Assembly: GCF_012971725.1 (NCBI RefSeq)
Contig: NZ_CP048833.1
Coordinates: 3,286,001 to 3,350,000, forward strand
Reading direction: 5' to 3'
Origin: Pseudomonas multiresinivorans
GTDB lineage: Bacteria > Pseudomonadota > Gammaproteobacteria > Pseudomonadales > Pseudomonadaceae
Length of the DNA: 64,000 nt
Part shown: in pieces, positions 17,898-25,612 of the stretch
Layout of the letters: the number at the start of each line of letters is the position of its first letter
Numbering within the stretch: the first letter of the stretch is position 1
Notes under the pieces: model-generated
Seen by the model: only the letters and a program-made list of their open reading frames with translations
The model's database searches: none
What the model was told of the DNA's origin: nothing
Made by a program: the position numbers and the translations under genes

Positions 17898-17969
17898 TGT
17901 AGGAGCGAGCTTGCTCGCGAACGGACGCTGCTGCGGTGGCCAGGGTTCGCGAGCAAGCTCGCTCCTACA
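17898..17969. repeat. REP pair with perfect 25-bp arms
   Basis: Arms at 17898-17922 and 17945-17969 are the same GTAGGAGCGAGCTTGCTCGCGAAC unit in opposite orientation, placed just after the stop of the convergent DMT transporter gene. Confidence 0.9.
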
Positions 17970-17984
17970 AAAAGACAGATTGAA

Positions 17985-18845
17985 TCAGGCGCGCTGGGCG
18001 GTTGGAGCGCGCACCTTGGCCAGCAGGATCAGCGCGATCCCGCCCAGCACCGCCAGCGACACCAGCGCCAGGCGCAGGCTGATCGCTTCGCCCAGCAACA
18101 CGGCACCGGATAGTGCGGCCAGGATCGGCACGCTGAGCTGCACTGACGCGCCCTGGATAGCCGATAGTCCCGGCAGCGCGCTGTACCAGATCGCATAGCC
18201 GATCCCGGAGGCCATCGCTCCGGACAACACGGCATAAACGACGCCCATCGTGTCCACCCGCAGATCGGAGTGAAAGGACGCGGCCAGCAACGCGGCAAAC
18301 GCAATGGCACGAACGAAATTGCCGGTAGTGATCGCCAACGGGTCGCTGCCTTTGCGCCCAAGCAGCGAGTACAGCCCCCAGGCCACACCCGACAGCAGCA
18401 TCAGCAGCGCACCGGCCAGCGGTGGAGCGCTGGCGCTGGGTAGCAGTTGGACGAGCAACCCGCCCAGGGCCAGCAGGAAGCCGAGCAAGGCCTGCCCGCG
18501 CAATCTTTCGCCGCGCAGCAGGCCGACCAGGATCATGGTCACCTGCACCGCGCCGAACAGCAGCAGCGCACCGGTGCCTGCATCCAACTGCACATAGGCG
18601 TAGGAGAAGGCTGCGGCGTAGACGAACAGCGCCGCTGCCGCGCGCCAGTTGCCGCCTTCGCTGGCGATGCGGCGGCGCAGTTTGAGCAGCAGGGCGAGCA
18701 CCAGCGCGCCTGAGAAGATGCGGATTCCCGTGAAGCTCACTGCATCGATGCTGGTGGCTTTCAGGGCGAGACGGCAGAGGATGGAGTTGCCGGCGAAGGC
18801 GATCATCGCCAGGCCGGTGAGCGTCAGGGTGCGGGAGGAAGGCAT
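17985..18845 (-). CDS. EamA/DMT-family transporter
   Basis: Drug/metabolite-superfamily permease, 286 residues, ten hydrophobic segments in two EamA repeats (about 8-135 and 145-280). It is the last gene of a minus-strand run behind erbR, 45 bp downstream of it, matching PA1977 beside erbR in P. aeruginosa. Export of a metabolite, possibly linked to alcohol oxidation, is likely, but the substrate is unknown. Confidence 0.8.
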   Translation of the reverse strand: MPSSRTLTLTGLAMIAFAGNSILCRLALKATSIDAVSFTGIRIFSGALVLALLLKLRRRIASEGGNWRAAAALFVYAAAFSYAYVQLDAGTGALLLFGAVQVTMILVGLLRGERLRGQALLGFLLALGGLLVQLLPSASAPPLAGALLMLLSGVAWGLYSLLGRKGSDPLAITTGNFVRAIAFAALLAASFHSDLRVDTMGVVYAVLSGAMASGIGYAIWYSALPGLSAIQGASVQLSVPILAALSGAVLLGEAISLRLALVSLAVLGGIALILLAKVRAPTAQRA

Positions 18846-18890
18846 CGAGTGGTTCCCGGTAGCGGTCTCGGCAGCACGGTGATGAAGGGT

Positions 18891-19556
18891 TCAGCGGCGC
18901 AGATAGGCCGCGAAGTCGATGTCGCCGGCACAGAGAATCGCCTGCACGCGGTTGTGCACCTTCAGCTTGCGCAGGATGGCGGAGACGTGGGCCTTCACCG
19001 TGGTCTCGGCAATTTCCAGGTTGTAGGCGATCTGCTTGTTCGACTCGCCCTTGGTCATTCGTTCCAGCACCAGCAGCTGCTTGCGGGTCAGTGCCTGCAG
19101 CAGCTCGGGCGGAATGCTGTGCTCCTCATGGCCGCTGCGGCGCGGCGAGGATTTCTGCGTGCGAATGATGTCCGACGGCAGGTAGACGTTGCCGTTGAGG
19201 ATCTGCTCGATGGCCTCCGTCATCTGCACGCGCGGCGAGGACTTGGTGATGAAGCCCACGGCGCCGTAGGTGATGGCCTGCAGGACGACCTGCTTGTCCT
19301 GCTCGGCGGAGACGATCACCACCGGGATGGTCGGCGCCTCGTTGCGCAGGCTCATCAGGCCGTTCAGGCCATGCATGCCGGGCATGTTCAGGTCGAGCAG
19401 GATCAGGTCGAGATCGTCGTGTTCCTGGGTCAGGCCCAGCGCGCTGTCGAGGTCGGCGGTCTCCATCACTTCGCTGCCGGGGAAGCCGTCGGCGATGACG
19501 TTGTGGATCGCCTCGCGGAACAGCGGGTGATCGTCGGCGATCAGGATCTTGTACAT
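18891..19556 (-). CDS. erbR: LuxR/NarL-type response regulator ErbR (AgmR)
   Basis: Response regulator of 221 residues: receiver domain with phospho-acceptor Asp55 (LILLDLNMPGMHG) and a C-terminal LuxR helix-turn-helix (about 150-210; LTRKQLLVLERMTKGESNKQIAYNLEIAETTVKAHVSAILRKL). It matches ErbR/AgmR, the regulator needed for PQQ synthesis and quinoprotein ethanol oxidation in pseudomonads. ATG 19556 lies after GAGGTGCAGGCC; the in-frame GTG 19565 overlaps that site. It is 43 bp behind the CXXCW-protein gene, so the two are probably cotranscribed. Likely kinases are encoded at 15075 or 24344. Confidence 0.88.
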   Translation of the reverse strand: MYKILIADDHPLFREAIHNVIADGFPGSEVMETADLDSALGLTQEHDDLDLILLDLNMPGMHGLNGLMSLRNEAPTIPVVIVSAEQDKQVVLQAITYGAVGFITKSSPRVQMTEAIEQILNGNVYLPSDIIRTQKSSPRRSGHEEHSIPPELLQALTRKQLLVLERMTKGESNKQIAYNLEIAETTVKAHVSAILRKLKVHNRVQAILCAGDIDFAAYLRR

Positions 19557-19599
19557 GGCCTGCACCTCGTTGTTGTCGTTATGGGCGGTGATCGCAAAG

Positions 19600-20169
19600 T
19601 TATTTCACAGGTTGCGGCTGGGCGTCCTGCAGGGGCAGTCCTGCCTGTTCCCAGGCATCGATACCGTCACGGTACCAGTAGAGGCTGGCATAGCCCAGCG
19701 CATGCGCGCGGCGGATGGCGTTCCAGCTCATCCAGCAGTCGGAGCGGCAGTAGAACACCAGCGGGCGTTTGGCATCGCCCTCGGTGAGGCGGGAGAGATT
19801 CCGCTCGAAATAGGCCTGCCACTGCGGCTCCAGGGTGCCGGTGCCGACGTTGGCCAGCCACAGGCTGCCGGGCAGGTTGCGGTGCTTTTCGTCTTCGACG
19901 AACTGGCCGTTCAAGAAGGTGCGGCGGTAAACGTCGACCAGCCGGGCCTTCGGCTCGCGCTTGAGCAGCGCCTGCAGGGCGGGGGTGTCGAGGGTGACGG
20001 CGTGGTCGGCGGAAGGCGGCGTGGGGCTGCGGTACTGGGCCTGGCGATAGCCGTCTGCGGAGAACAGCGGCGTGTCGTCGGCCTGCGCGGCCGGGAGCGT
20101 CAGGCTGAGCAGGCACGCGGCGAGGCAGCCGCTCACGTGGCCGTACAGGGCAGTGGCAAGGCGAGGCAT
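19600..20169 (-). CDS. PQQ-dependent catabolism-associated CXXCW-motif protein (rhodanese-like)
   Basis: Periplasmic rhodanese-fold protein, 189 residues. A signal peptide (about 1-30, ending LPAAQA|DD) precedes a rhodanese-like domain with LVDVYRRTFLNGQF and the cysteine motif YCRSDCWMSWNAIRRAHALGY near residue 140, where the family's paired cysteines are followed by Trp. This family is found with PQQ-dependent dehydrogenase systems; its chemistry is not established, but sulfur transfer or redox relay is plausible. ATG 20169 follows AGAGATACCGCC; ATG 20205 is an alternative with no ribosome site. A TACCAA-type motif lies 87 bp upstream (20256-20269). Confidence 0.82.
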   Translation of the reverse strand: MPRLATALYGHVSGCLAACLLSLTLPAAQADDTPLFSADGYRQAQYRSPTPPSADHAVTLDTPALQALLKREPKARLVDVYRRTFLNGQFVEDEKHRNLPGSLWLANVGTGTLEPQWQAYFERNLSRLTEGDAKRPLVFYCRSDCWMSWNAIRRAHALGYASLYWYRDGIDAWEQAGLPLQDAQPQPVK

Positions 20170-20255
20170 GGCGGTATCTCTGATAGTTCTTCTTGTAGTG
20201 GCCATTAGATGCCGGCGCTGCGGCTTTGGAAATTCGACGTCCGGAGGGGCGAACC

Positions 20256-20269
20256 AGTACCAAAGTAGG
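20256..20269 (-). promoter_or_regulatory. AGTACCAAAGTAGG motif upstream of the CXXCW-protein gene
   Basis: The sequence AGTACCAAAGTAGG lies in the 105-bp gap between the ABC permease stop and the CXXCW gene, ending 87 bp before its start. Read in the direction of transcription it is CCTACTTTGGTACT. Nearly the same motif stands at the same distance in front of the substrate-binding-protein gene (24109-24121), suggesting one regulator for both. Confidence 0.5.
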
Positions 20270-20274
20270 AGATT

Positions 20275-21093
20275 TCACCCCTTGCGCAGGGCGGCGTGCT
20301 GCGGGTTGAAGGTCAGTACGGCAAGGCCGGCGAAGAGCAGCGTCAGGCCCAGGCAGACGCCACTGGCCAGCAGATTGAAGCGCTCGTACAGGGCGAAGCG
20401 CACCAGTTCCACGGCGTGGCTGAACGGGTTCAGCGCGCACAGCCAGTACAGCCACTGGCTGGCCTCGCGCATCTTCCACAACGGGTAGAGCGCGGAGGAG
20501 AGGAAGAACAGCGGAAAGATGACGAAATTCATCACCCCGGCAAAGTTCTCCAGCTGGCGGATGCCGTTGGAAAGCAGCAATCCCAGCGCGCCCAGCAGCA
20601 GGGCGGCCAGCAGCAATGCCGGTAGCGCGGCGACCAGCCCCATCGGCGGCGGCTGCACGCCATACAGCCAGGCGATGAGCAGGAAGGCGTAGACCTGCAA
20701 CAGCGACACCAGCGCGGTGGCCAACAGCTTGCTGGCGAGCAGGAAGGCGCGCGGCAGCGGGCTGGTCAGCAGCACGCGCATGCTGCCCATCTCACGGTCG
20801 TAGACCATCGACAGCGAGCCCTGCATGCCGTTGAACAACAGAATCATGCAGCACAGCCCCGGCACTATGTACGTCTCGTAGGTGACGTAGGTGTCGTACG
20901 GCTCGATGATCGAAATGCCCAGCGCGGCGCGGAAGCCGGCAGCGAACACCAGCAGCCAGAGCAGCGGCCGCACCAGCGCGCTGAGGAAGCGCGAGCGCTG
21001 CAGAACGAAGCGCAGCCATTCGCGCATGACGATACCGCACAGGCATTGCCAGTAGGCCGTGGGGCCTAGGCGCGGGTTCTCCAGGGCACTCAT
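20275..21093 (-). CDS. ABC-2 type permease, PQQ-dependent alcohol dehydrogenase-associated
   Basis: Inner-membrane ABC-2-type permease of 272 residues with six hydrophobic segments; YDREMGSMRVLLTSPLPRAFLLASKLLATALV is the typical conserved cytoplasmic loop. Its start overlaps the ATPase stop by 4 bp (ATGA), so the two are translationally coupled. Together with the propeller and binding protein it belongs to the exporter-like cluster seen beside PQQ-dependent dehydrogenase genes. Export direction is the family norm; what it moves is unknown. Confidence 0.86.
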   Translation of the reverse strand: MSALENPRLGPTAYWQCLCGIVMREWLRFVLQRSRFLSALVRPLLWLLVFAAGFRAALGISIIEPYDTYVTYETYIVPGLCCMILLFNGMQGSLSMVYDREMGSMRVLLTSPLPRAFLLASKLLATALVSLLQVYAFLLIAWLYGVQPPPMGLVAALPALLLAALLLGALGLLLSNGIRQLENFAGVMNFVIFPLFFLSSALYPLWKMREASQWLYWLCALNPFSHAVELVRFALYERFNLLASGVCLGLTLLFAGLAVLTFNPQHAALRKG

Positions 21094-21821
21094 GCGCAGG
21101 CCTCCAGGCGGGTCAGACGGTGGAAGGTGCGCTCCAGGTTGCCGGCGTCCGCCGCGCAGATGTCCCGCGCCTCGCCACGGGCGACCAGGCGGCCGCGATC
21201 GAGCACCAGCAGCGCATCCTCGTCGCGCACCTCATCCAGCAGGTGTGTGGTCCAGAGCACCGCCAGGCCGTCTTCCCGGCACAGTCGGCGTACATGTTCG
21301 TTCAGTGCCTGGCGGGCGGCGGGGTCAAGGCCGACGCTGGCTTCATCGAGCAGCAAGAGGCGCGGGCGATGCAGCAGCGCGCGGGCGATCTCCACGCGGC
21401 GGCGATGGCCGCCATTGAGCGCGCGGACCTTGTCGCGACGGCGTTCCTGCAACTGCTGGCGGGCCAGTTCGGCCTCGATCCGTTCGTTAGCCACGCTGCG
21501 CGGCAGGCCATGCAGGGCGGCGTGGTAGCGCAGGTTCTGCTCTACGCTCAGGTCCAGGTCCAGGGTGCTCTGCTGGAACACCACGCCCAGCTGGCGCAGG
21601 GCCAGGCGCGGTTGCTGGCGCAGGCTGCAGCCGAGCACGTCAATCTCGCCCTGCTGCAGGTCGTAGAGGCGGGTGAGCAGGGCGACCAGGGTGGACTTGC
21701 CGGCGCCGTTGGGCCCCAGCAGGGCGGTGAAGCGCCCGGCGGGGAGCTCGAACTCCAGGCCGTCGAGGGCGCGGCGCGGGCCGTAGGAGAAGCCGAGGTC
21801 GCGGACCGTCAGCGCATTCAT
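21090..21821 (-). CDS. ABC transporter ATP-binding protein, PQQ-associated
   Basis: Nucleotide-binding subunit, 243 residues: Walker A GPNGAGKST (about 36-44), Q-loop VVFQQSTLDLDLSVEQNL, Walker B LLLLDEASVGLDP and switch His in LWTTHLLDEV. The ABC signature is unusual: ALNGGHRRRVEIARALLHRP, with LNGGH instead of LSGGQ. The start ATG 21821 overlaps the propeller gene stop by 4 bp, and the stop overlaps the permease start. It pairs with the permease at 20275 to form an ABC-2 exporter of the PQQ-linked family. Confidence 0.9.
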   Translation of the reverse strand: MNALTVRDLGFSYGPRRALDGLEFELPAGRFTALLGPNGAGKSTLVALLTRLYDLQQGEIDVLGCSLRQQPRLALRQLGVVFQQSTLDLDLSVEQNLRYHAALHGLPRSVANERIEAELARQQLQERRRDKVRALNGGHRRRVEIARALLHRPRLLLLDEASVGLDPAARQALNEHVRRLCREDGLAVLWTTHLLDEVRDEDALLVLDRGRLVARGEARDICAADAGNLERTFHRLTRLEACA

Positions 21822-22786
21822 GGCGTCACCACCACGCCCCACGGATAGCGGCCCACCTTGATCGACTTGGTGACCTTGCGCGAGGCGACATCGATCACCG
21901 AGACATCGCCGCTGACGCCGTTGGTGGCCAGCAGGGTCTTCTCGTCCGGAGTGAACGCCAGGTGCCAGACACGGCGGCCCACCAGCAGGTAGTCGAGGAC
22001 TTCTAAGGTCTTCGCATCGACCACCGCGACATGGTTGGCCGGGCCGAGGGCAACGAAGGCCAGCTTGCCGTCGGCGGTGAGCTGCACGCCCACCGGCTGC
22101 ACCTTGTCCGGATGCACGCCCTGGATGGCGAAGCGCAGGGTCTTGAGGATCTGGCGGCTGGCGGCATCGACCACGCTGACGGTGCCGCCGATTTCCGCCG
22201 AGACCCAGACCTGCGAGCCGTCGTGGGTAAATTCGGCGTGGCGCGGGCGCTGGTCCACCAGGGTGCTGTCCACCAGCTTCTGGGTCGCGGTGTCGATCCA
22301 GTGCAGCATGTTGGTGGTCTCGCTGGTGTTCACCGCCCACTTGCCATCCGGGCTCACCGCCATGCCTTCGGGCTCGACGCCGACGTCGATCTGCCCGAGC
22401 ACCTGGGCGGTCTGGGTGTCGACCACCGTGACCAGCGCATCGTCCTCGTTGGAGACGTACAGCCAGCGGTCGTTGGGGTGCAGGGCGAACTGCTCGGGAT
22501 CGGCACCTGAGGGCAGTTGCTTGACGATCTTGCGGGTGGCCAGGTCGATCACCTGCACGGTGTCCGAATCGCTGGCGCAGACGTACAGCAGCTTGTTGTC
22601 GTGGGACAGCGCCAGCCCGCGGGGACGCTTGCCGGTGTCGATGGTCCCGGTGACGGCCAGCGTATCCAGGTCGATGACGCTGAGGTTGTTGTCCTTCTCG
22701 TTGGACACGTAGGCGGTGGCGGCGAAGGCCGTGGGTACCAGGCCGAGCGCAAGGCTGAGGCAGGAGAGGGCAAGCAGGCGGGGCAT
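21818..22786 (-). CDS. PQQ-dependent catabolism-associated YVTN beta-propeller protein
   Basis: Periplasmic seven-bladed beta-propeller of 322 residues with a signal peptide (about 1-22, FAATA). Repeats of the YVTN type recur about every 42 residues (YVSNEKDNNLSVIDLDT, YVCASDSDTVQVIDLAT, YVSNEDDALVTVVDTQT, WVSAEIGGTVSVVDAAS, FVALGPANHVAVVDAKT). The family travels with PQQ-dependent dehydrogenase and ABC genes; it may act as a binding or redox-relay partner, but no catalytic residues are visible. It is coupled to the ATPase gene by a 4-bp overlap. Confidence 0.88.
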   Translation of the reverse strand: MPRLLALSCLSLALGLVPTAFAATAYVSNEKDNNLSVIDLDTLAVTGTIDTGKRPRGLALSHDNKLLYVCASDSDTVQVIDLATRKIVKQLPSGADPEQFALHPNDRWLYVSNEDDALVTVVDTQTAQVLGQIDVGVEPEGMAVSPDGKWAVNTSETTNMLHWIDTATQKLVDSTLVDQRPRHAEFTHDGSQVWVSAEIGGTVSVVDAASRQILKTLRFAIQGVHPDKVQPVGVQLTADGKLAFVALGPANHVAVVDAKTLEVLDYLLVGRRVWHLAFTPDEKTLLATNGVSGDVSVIDVASRKVTKSIKVGRYPWGVVVTP

Positions 22787-22813
22787 GGGCAGGGTCCTCG
22801 TGGAATGTTCTTG

Positions 22814-24016
22814 TTATGGCTTCGCGTCGGCGAGGTGGCACTGGCTTTCCGGTGCGTCCAGGCCGAGGCTGTCGAGTTCGCTGGCGGGGTGCAGGAAACC
22901 TTCCTGCGGCGAGGTGCTGACCAGGGCGCGCGGTTGCACCAGCGGGATCGGCTGGCGCAACTGGCCGTCCCAGGGGCGGAAGCCGAGCTTGTAGCCCTTG
23001 AAGCCGTCCAGCGGCAGGTCAGGGGAAAGCGACAGCTTGCGGATCGCCATGGGGTCGGCGTCGCGTAGCCTCGTCACCGCGCTGGCGATGCTGCGCACGG
23101 CGATCCAGGCGGCAAAGTCGCGGTCGTTCATCCAGCGCCCGGCGTGTTCCTCGAAGCGCTTCTGCAACTGCGCGGCGCCGTAGGTTTCCACGGTCTTGTG
23201 CCAACCTGTGGCGACCAGCCCCTGGGTGCCGGCGACCGGGCGCGGCAGCCAGGTGTTGTAGGGCACGTATTCGCCGAAGTCGCCGTGTTCATCGGCCACC
23301 AGCACGGCGTCGTAGTCCTCGCCGGACTGAGTGAACAGCGCCATGTCGGCCTGGGCGCTGCGGCGCTGGTCGTTGTCGAAGGTGAAGGGTTTCTCTTCGA
23401 CTATCTTCGCGCCGAAGCGCTTGGCCGAGCGACGCAGGGCGTCGGCATACAGGGCGTCTTCCGGGCGCTGGCCGACGATCAGCAACCAGCGCGTCCACTT
23501 GCGCAGCACCAGGAACTGGGTGAGGGCGTCGGTCAGCATCAGCCGGCTGGGCAGCGTATGCAGCACGTTCGCCGCGCACTGGCTGGCGCGCAGTTCGTCA
23601 TCGGCAGCGCCGGCGTTGAACAGCAGGCTGTCCGGCAGCGCGGCGGCGAGTTGGCGCAGCGTGTCTGCCGGGGCGTTGACCACGAACAGGCGCAGGCCGG
23701 CGTCGTGCAGGCGCCTGGCTTCGGCCAGCAGCTTTTCCGGGGTATCGGTACTGGCGGCTTCCAGGCTGTAGCGGTGCCTGAGGAAGCGCCCGGTGCTGTT
23801 GCTGTCGGTGATCGCCAGCTCGGCGCCGCGCAGGCCGGCGTCGGTGGGTTCGTGGATGACGTTGGACAGCAGCGGGCCCGGATCCGGCGTGTAGCCCAGA
23901 TAGCCGATGCGTATCTCCAGCGCAGGGGATTCCTCGGCACGAGCCCCGAGGCTGAAGGCAGCGGCGCAGGCAACCGCGAGCAGATAGGCGACGCCATGAA
24001 GGACGAACTGACGCAT
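22814..24016 (-). CDS. periplasmic branched-chain-type binding protein, PQQ-associated
   Basis: Periplasmic binding protein of the LivJ-like fold, 400 residues, with a signal peptide ending near GARAEE (about 26-28). IRIGYLGYTPDPGPLLSNVIHE opens the first lobe and WTRWLLIVGQRPEDALYADALRR the second. The family is associated with PQQ-dependent alcohol dehydrogenase ABC systems. An ABC-2 exporter together with a binding protein is an odd combination. ATG 24016 follows AGGGAGTCGCCC. This is the first gene of the minus-strand operon (22814, 21818, 21090, 20275); TACCAA motifs lie about 80 bp upstream. Confidence 0.85.
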   Translation of the reverse strand: MRQFVLHGVAYLLAVACAAAFSLGARAEESPALEIRIGYLGYTPDPGPLLSNVIHEPTDAGLRGAELAITDSNSTGRFLRHRYSLEAASTDTPEKLLAEARRLHDAGLRLFVVNAPADTLRQLAAALPDSLLFNAGAADDELRASQCAANVLHTLPSRLMLTDALTQFLVLRKWTRWLLIVGQRPEDALYADALRRSAKRFGAKIVEEKPFTFDNDQRRSAQADMALFTQSGEDYDAVLVADEHGDFGEYVPYNTWLPRPVAGTQGLVATGWHKTVETYGAAQLQKRFEEHAGRWMNDRDFAAWIAVRSIASAVTRLRDADPMAIRKLSLSPDLPLDGFKGYKLGFRPWDGQLRQPIPLVQPRALVSTSPQEGFLHPASELDSLGLDAPESQCHLADAKP

Positions 24017-24094
24017 GGGCGACTCCCTGTGTGGGCCGGCTTGTTGTTGTGCGGCCAGCATAGGAATCGCCCGCGGCGCGGCAAATATGCAGAA

Positions 24095-24121
24095 AGTACC
24101 AATGGGGCAGTACCAAGGTAG
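24095..24121 (-). promoter_or_regulatory. tandem AGTACCAA motifs in the divergent PQQ promoter region
   Basis: Two copies of AGTACCAA start at 24095 and 24109 (14 bp apart); the second extends to AGTACCAAGGTAG, close to the site at 20256. They lie in the 168-bp region between the binding-protein gene (start 24016) and the small membrane protein/eraS unit (start 24185), so they could serve both. The regulator is unknown; ErbR or EraR are the obvious candidates. Confidence 0.5.
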
Positions 24122-24184
24122 TAGGTTGCGCGCCGCGCCCGCGTCCTAGGATGGCGACACAAGAACCAGAAGAGGAGCGTCGCC

Positions 24185-24343
24185 ATGCGTATCGCCGTCA
24201 CTCTCGTCCTGCCGATCCTGCTGATGCTCAGCCTGTTCGGTTTCGATTTCCTCTACACGCGCCATGGCTACCTGCCGGCGGCGGAGCTGCGTGCGCCCAT
24301 GGCGCCGATGGGCTGCATCACTACCTGTCGCGGCGCGCCCTAG
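24185..24343 (+). CDS. small membrane protein upstream of eraS, 52 residues
   Basis: Short reading frame with a strong ribosome site (AGAGGAGCGTCGCC) before ATG 24185. It encodes one hydrophobic segment (about residues 4-22, RIAVTLVLPILLMLSLFGF) and a short polar tail ending GCITTCRGAP with two cysteines four residues apart. Its TAG stop abuts the ATG of the sensor kinase directly, so translation is almost certainly coupled. It could be a membrane partner or signal peptide-like anchor for the kinase, or a small quinoprotein-associated factor. I know no characterised homologue. Confidence 0.7.
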   Translation: MRIAVTLVLPILLMLSLFGFDFLYTRHGYLPAAELRAPMAPMGCITTCRGAP

Positions 24344-25612
24344 ATGTCCGCGTTGTGGCGGATCAATCTGCTGGTCGGGCTGTTCTTCGGCCTGCTCGCG
24401 GCCGTGTGCCTGGCCGTGCTGCTGCACCAGGGCAACGACGACGTGCGCCGCGAGATGGATGCCGCCCGCAGTGTGCTCGACTACCTGCGTGAAGCCGCGC
24501 AGCGCGACCCGGCCAGCCTGGCCCCCGACCTCACCGCCGGTCTGCGCCATGTGCGCGTGCACTGGCTGGATTCTGCCGCCCCCGCGCCGCCCGCCGCCCT
24601 GGACGACTGGCTGGTGACTCGCCTGTATCCCGACCTGCCGGCGCCGACTCTGCTCACGCTGGCCGATGGCCGACGCGTGCAATTGAGCCTGGACCCGCGC
24701 GACGAGATCGACGAAGTGCGCGATTCGCTGGTGCAACTGCTGGTGCTGTTCGGCATATCGCTGCTGGCCAGTCTGCTGGCGATCCGCTGGGCGGTGCAGG
24801 GGGGCTTGCGGGTGGTGGAGCAACTGCATGATGCCCTGGGGAATGTCTCCCGTGGCCAGTTCCAGGTACGCTTGCCGGACCATTCGTTGCCCGAGGCGCA
24901 GCGCCTAGCCAGCGGATTCAATGGCATGGCCGGCGAGCTGGAACGTGCCTGCGTGGAAAATGCCGAACTGACCCGCGCGCTGCTCGCGGTGCAGGAGCGC
25001 GAGCGGCAGCAACTGGCCCAGGCGCTGCACGATGACATCGGCCAGTACCTCGCCGGCATCCGCGCGCAGGTATTCCTGCTGCGCAGCCTGGAAAGCCAGG
25101 ACGGTATCGGAGTCGTCACCCTTGATCGGCTGGAGCAGCATTGCCAGGGCCTCAACGAGAGTTTTCGCGCGCTGGTACGCGACCTTTACCCGGTGGTGCT
25201 GGAGCGGGTCAGCCTGGAAGAGGCGCTGCGACTGCATGTCGAGCAATGGCAGGCCAGCCAGGGGGTGGCCTGCAGCCTGCACCTGGAGCCACTGCCGACG
25301 CTGCCGACGGTGGCCAAGGCGCACCTGTACCGTCTCCTGCAGGAGGCACTGACCAACGTGGCGCGACATGCCGGCGCCCGCCGGGTTCGAGTGATCCTGC
25401 GACGCCATTGCGGACGGCTCTACCTGTGGGTTCGTGATGATGGGCGAGGTTGCAACGGGCTGACGCGGACAGGCATCGGCATGCGTTCCATGCGCGAGCG
25501 GGCCCGTTGCCTGGGCGGCGAGCTGCACCTGCGCCGTCGACCGGGTGGCGGCCTGGCCCTGCGCTTGTGGATGCCGTTGGCAGTCGGCGTGGTGGAAGGA
25601 GAGAGGGCGTGA
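24344..25612 (+). CDS. eraS: NarX-type sensor histidine kinase EraS (ExaD)
   Basis: Membrane histidine kinase, 422 residues. Transmembrane helices at about 6-27 and 128-148 enclose a periplasmic loop of about 100 residues, followed by HAMP (about 150-205), HisKA_3 with phospho-acceptor His229 in ERQQLAQALHDDIGQYLAGI, and HATPase with LLQEALTNVARHAG and VRDDGRGC near the end. It corresponds to EraS (ExaD) of the P. aeruginosa ethanol-oxidation regulatory system; the stimulus is unknown. It starts immediately after the small membrane-protein stop and overlaps the regulator gene by 4 bp. Confidence 0.88.
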   Translation: MSALWRINLLVGLFFGLLAAVCLAVLLHQGNDDVRREMDAARSVLDYLREAAQRDPASLAPDLTAGLRHVRVHWLDSAAPAPPAALDDWLVTRLYPDLPAPTLLTLADGRRVQLSLDPRDEIDEVRDSLVQLLVLFGISLLASLLAIRWAVQGGLRVVEQLHDALGNVSRGQFQVRLPDHSLPEAQRLASGFNGMAGELERACVENAELTRALLAVQERERQQLAQALHDDIGQYLAGIRAQVFLLRSLESQDGIGVVTLDRLEQHCQGLNESFRALVRDLYPVVLERVSLEEALRLHVEQWQASQGVACSLHLEPLPTLPTVAKAHLYRLLQEALTNVARHAGARRVRVILRRHCGRLYLWVRDDGRGCNGLTRTGIGMRSMRERARCLGGELHLRRRPGGGLALRLWMPLAVGVVEGERA

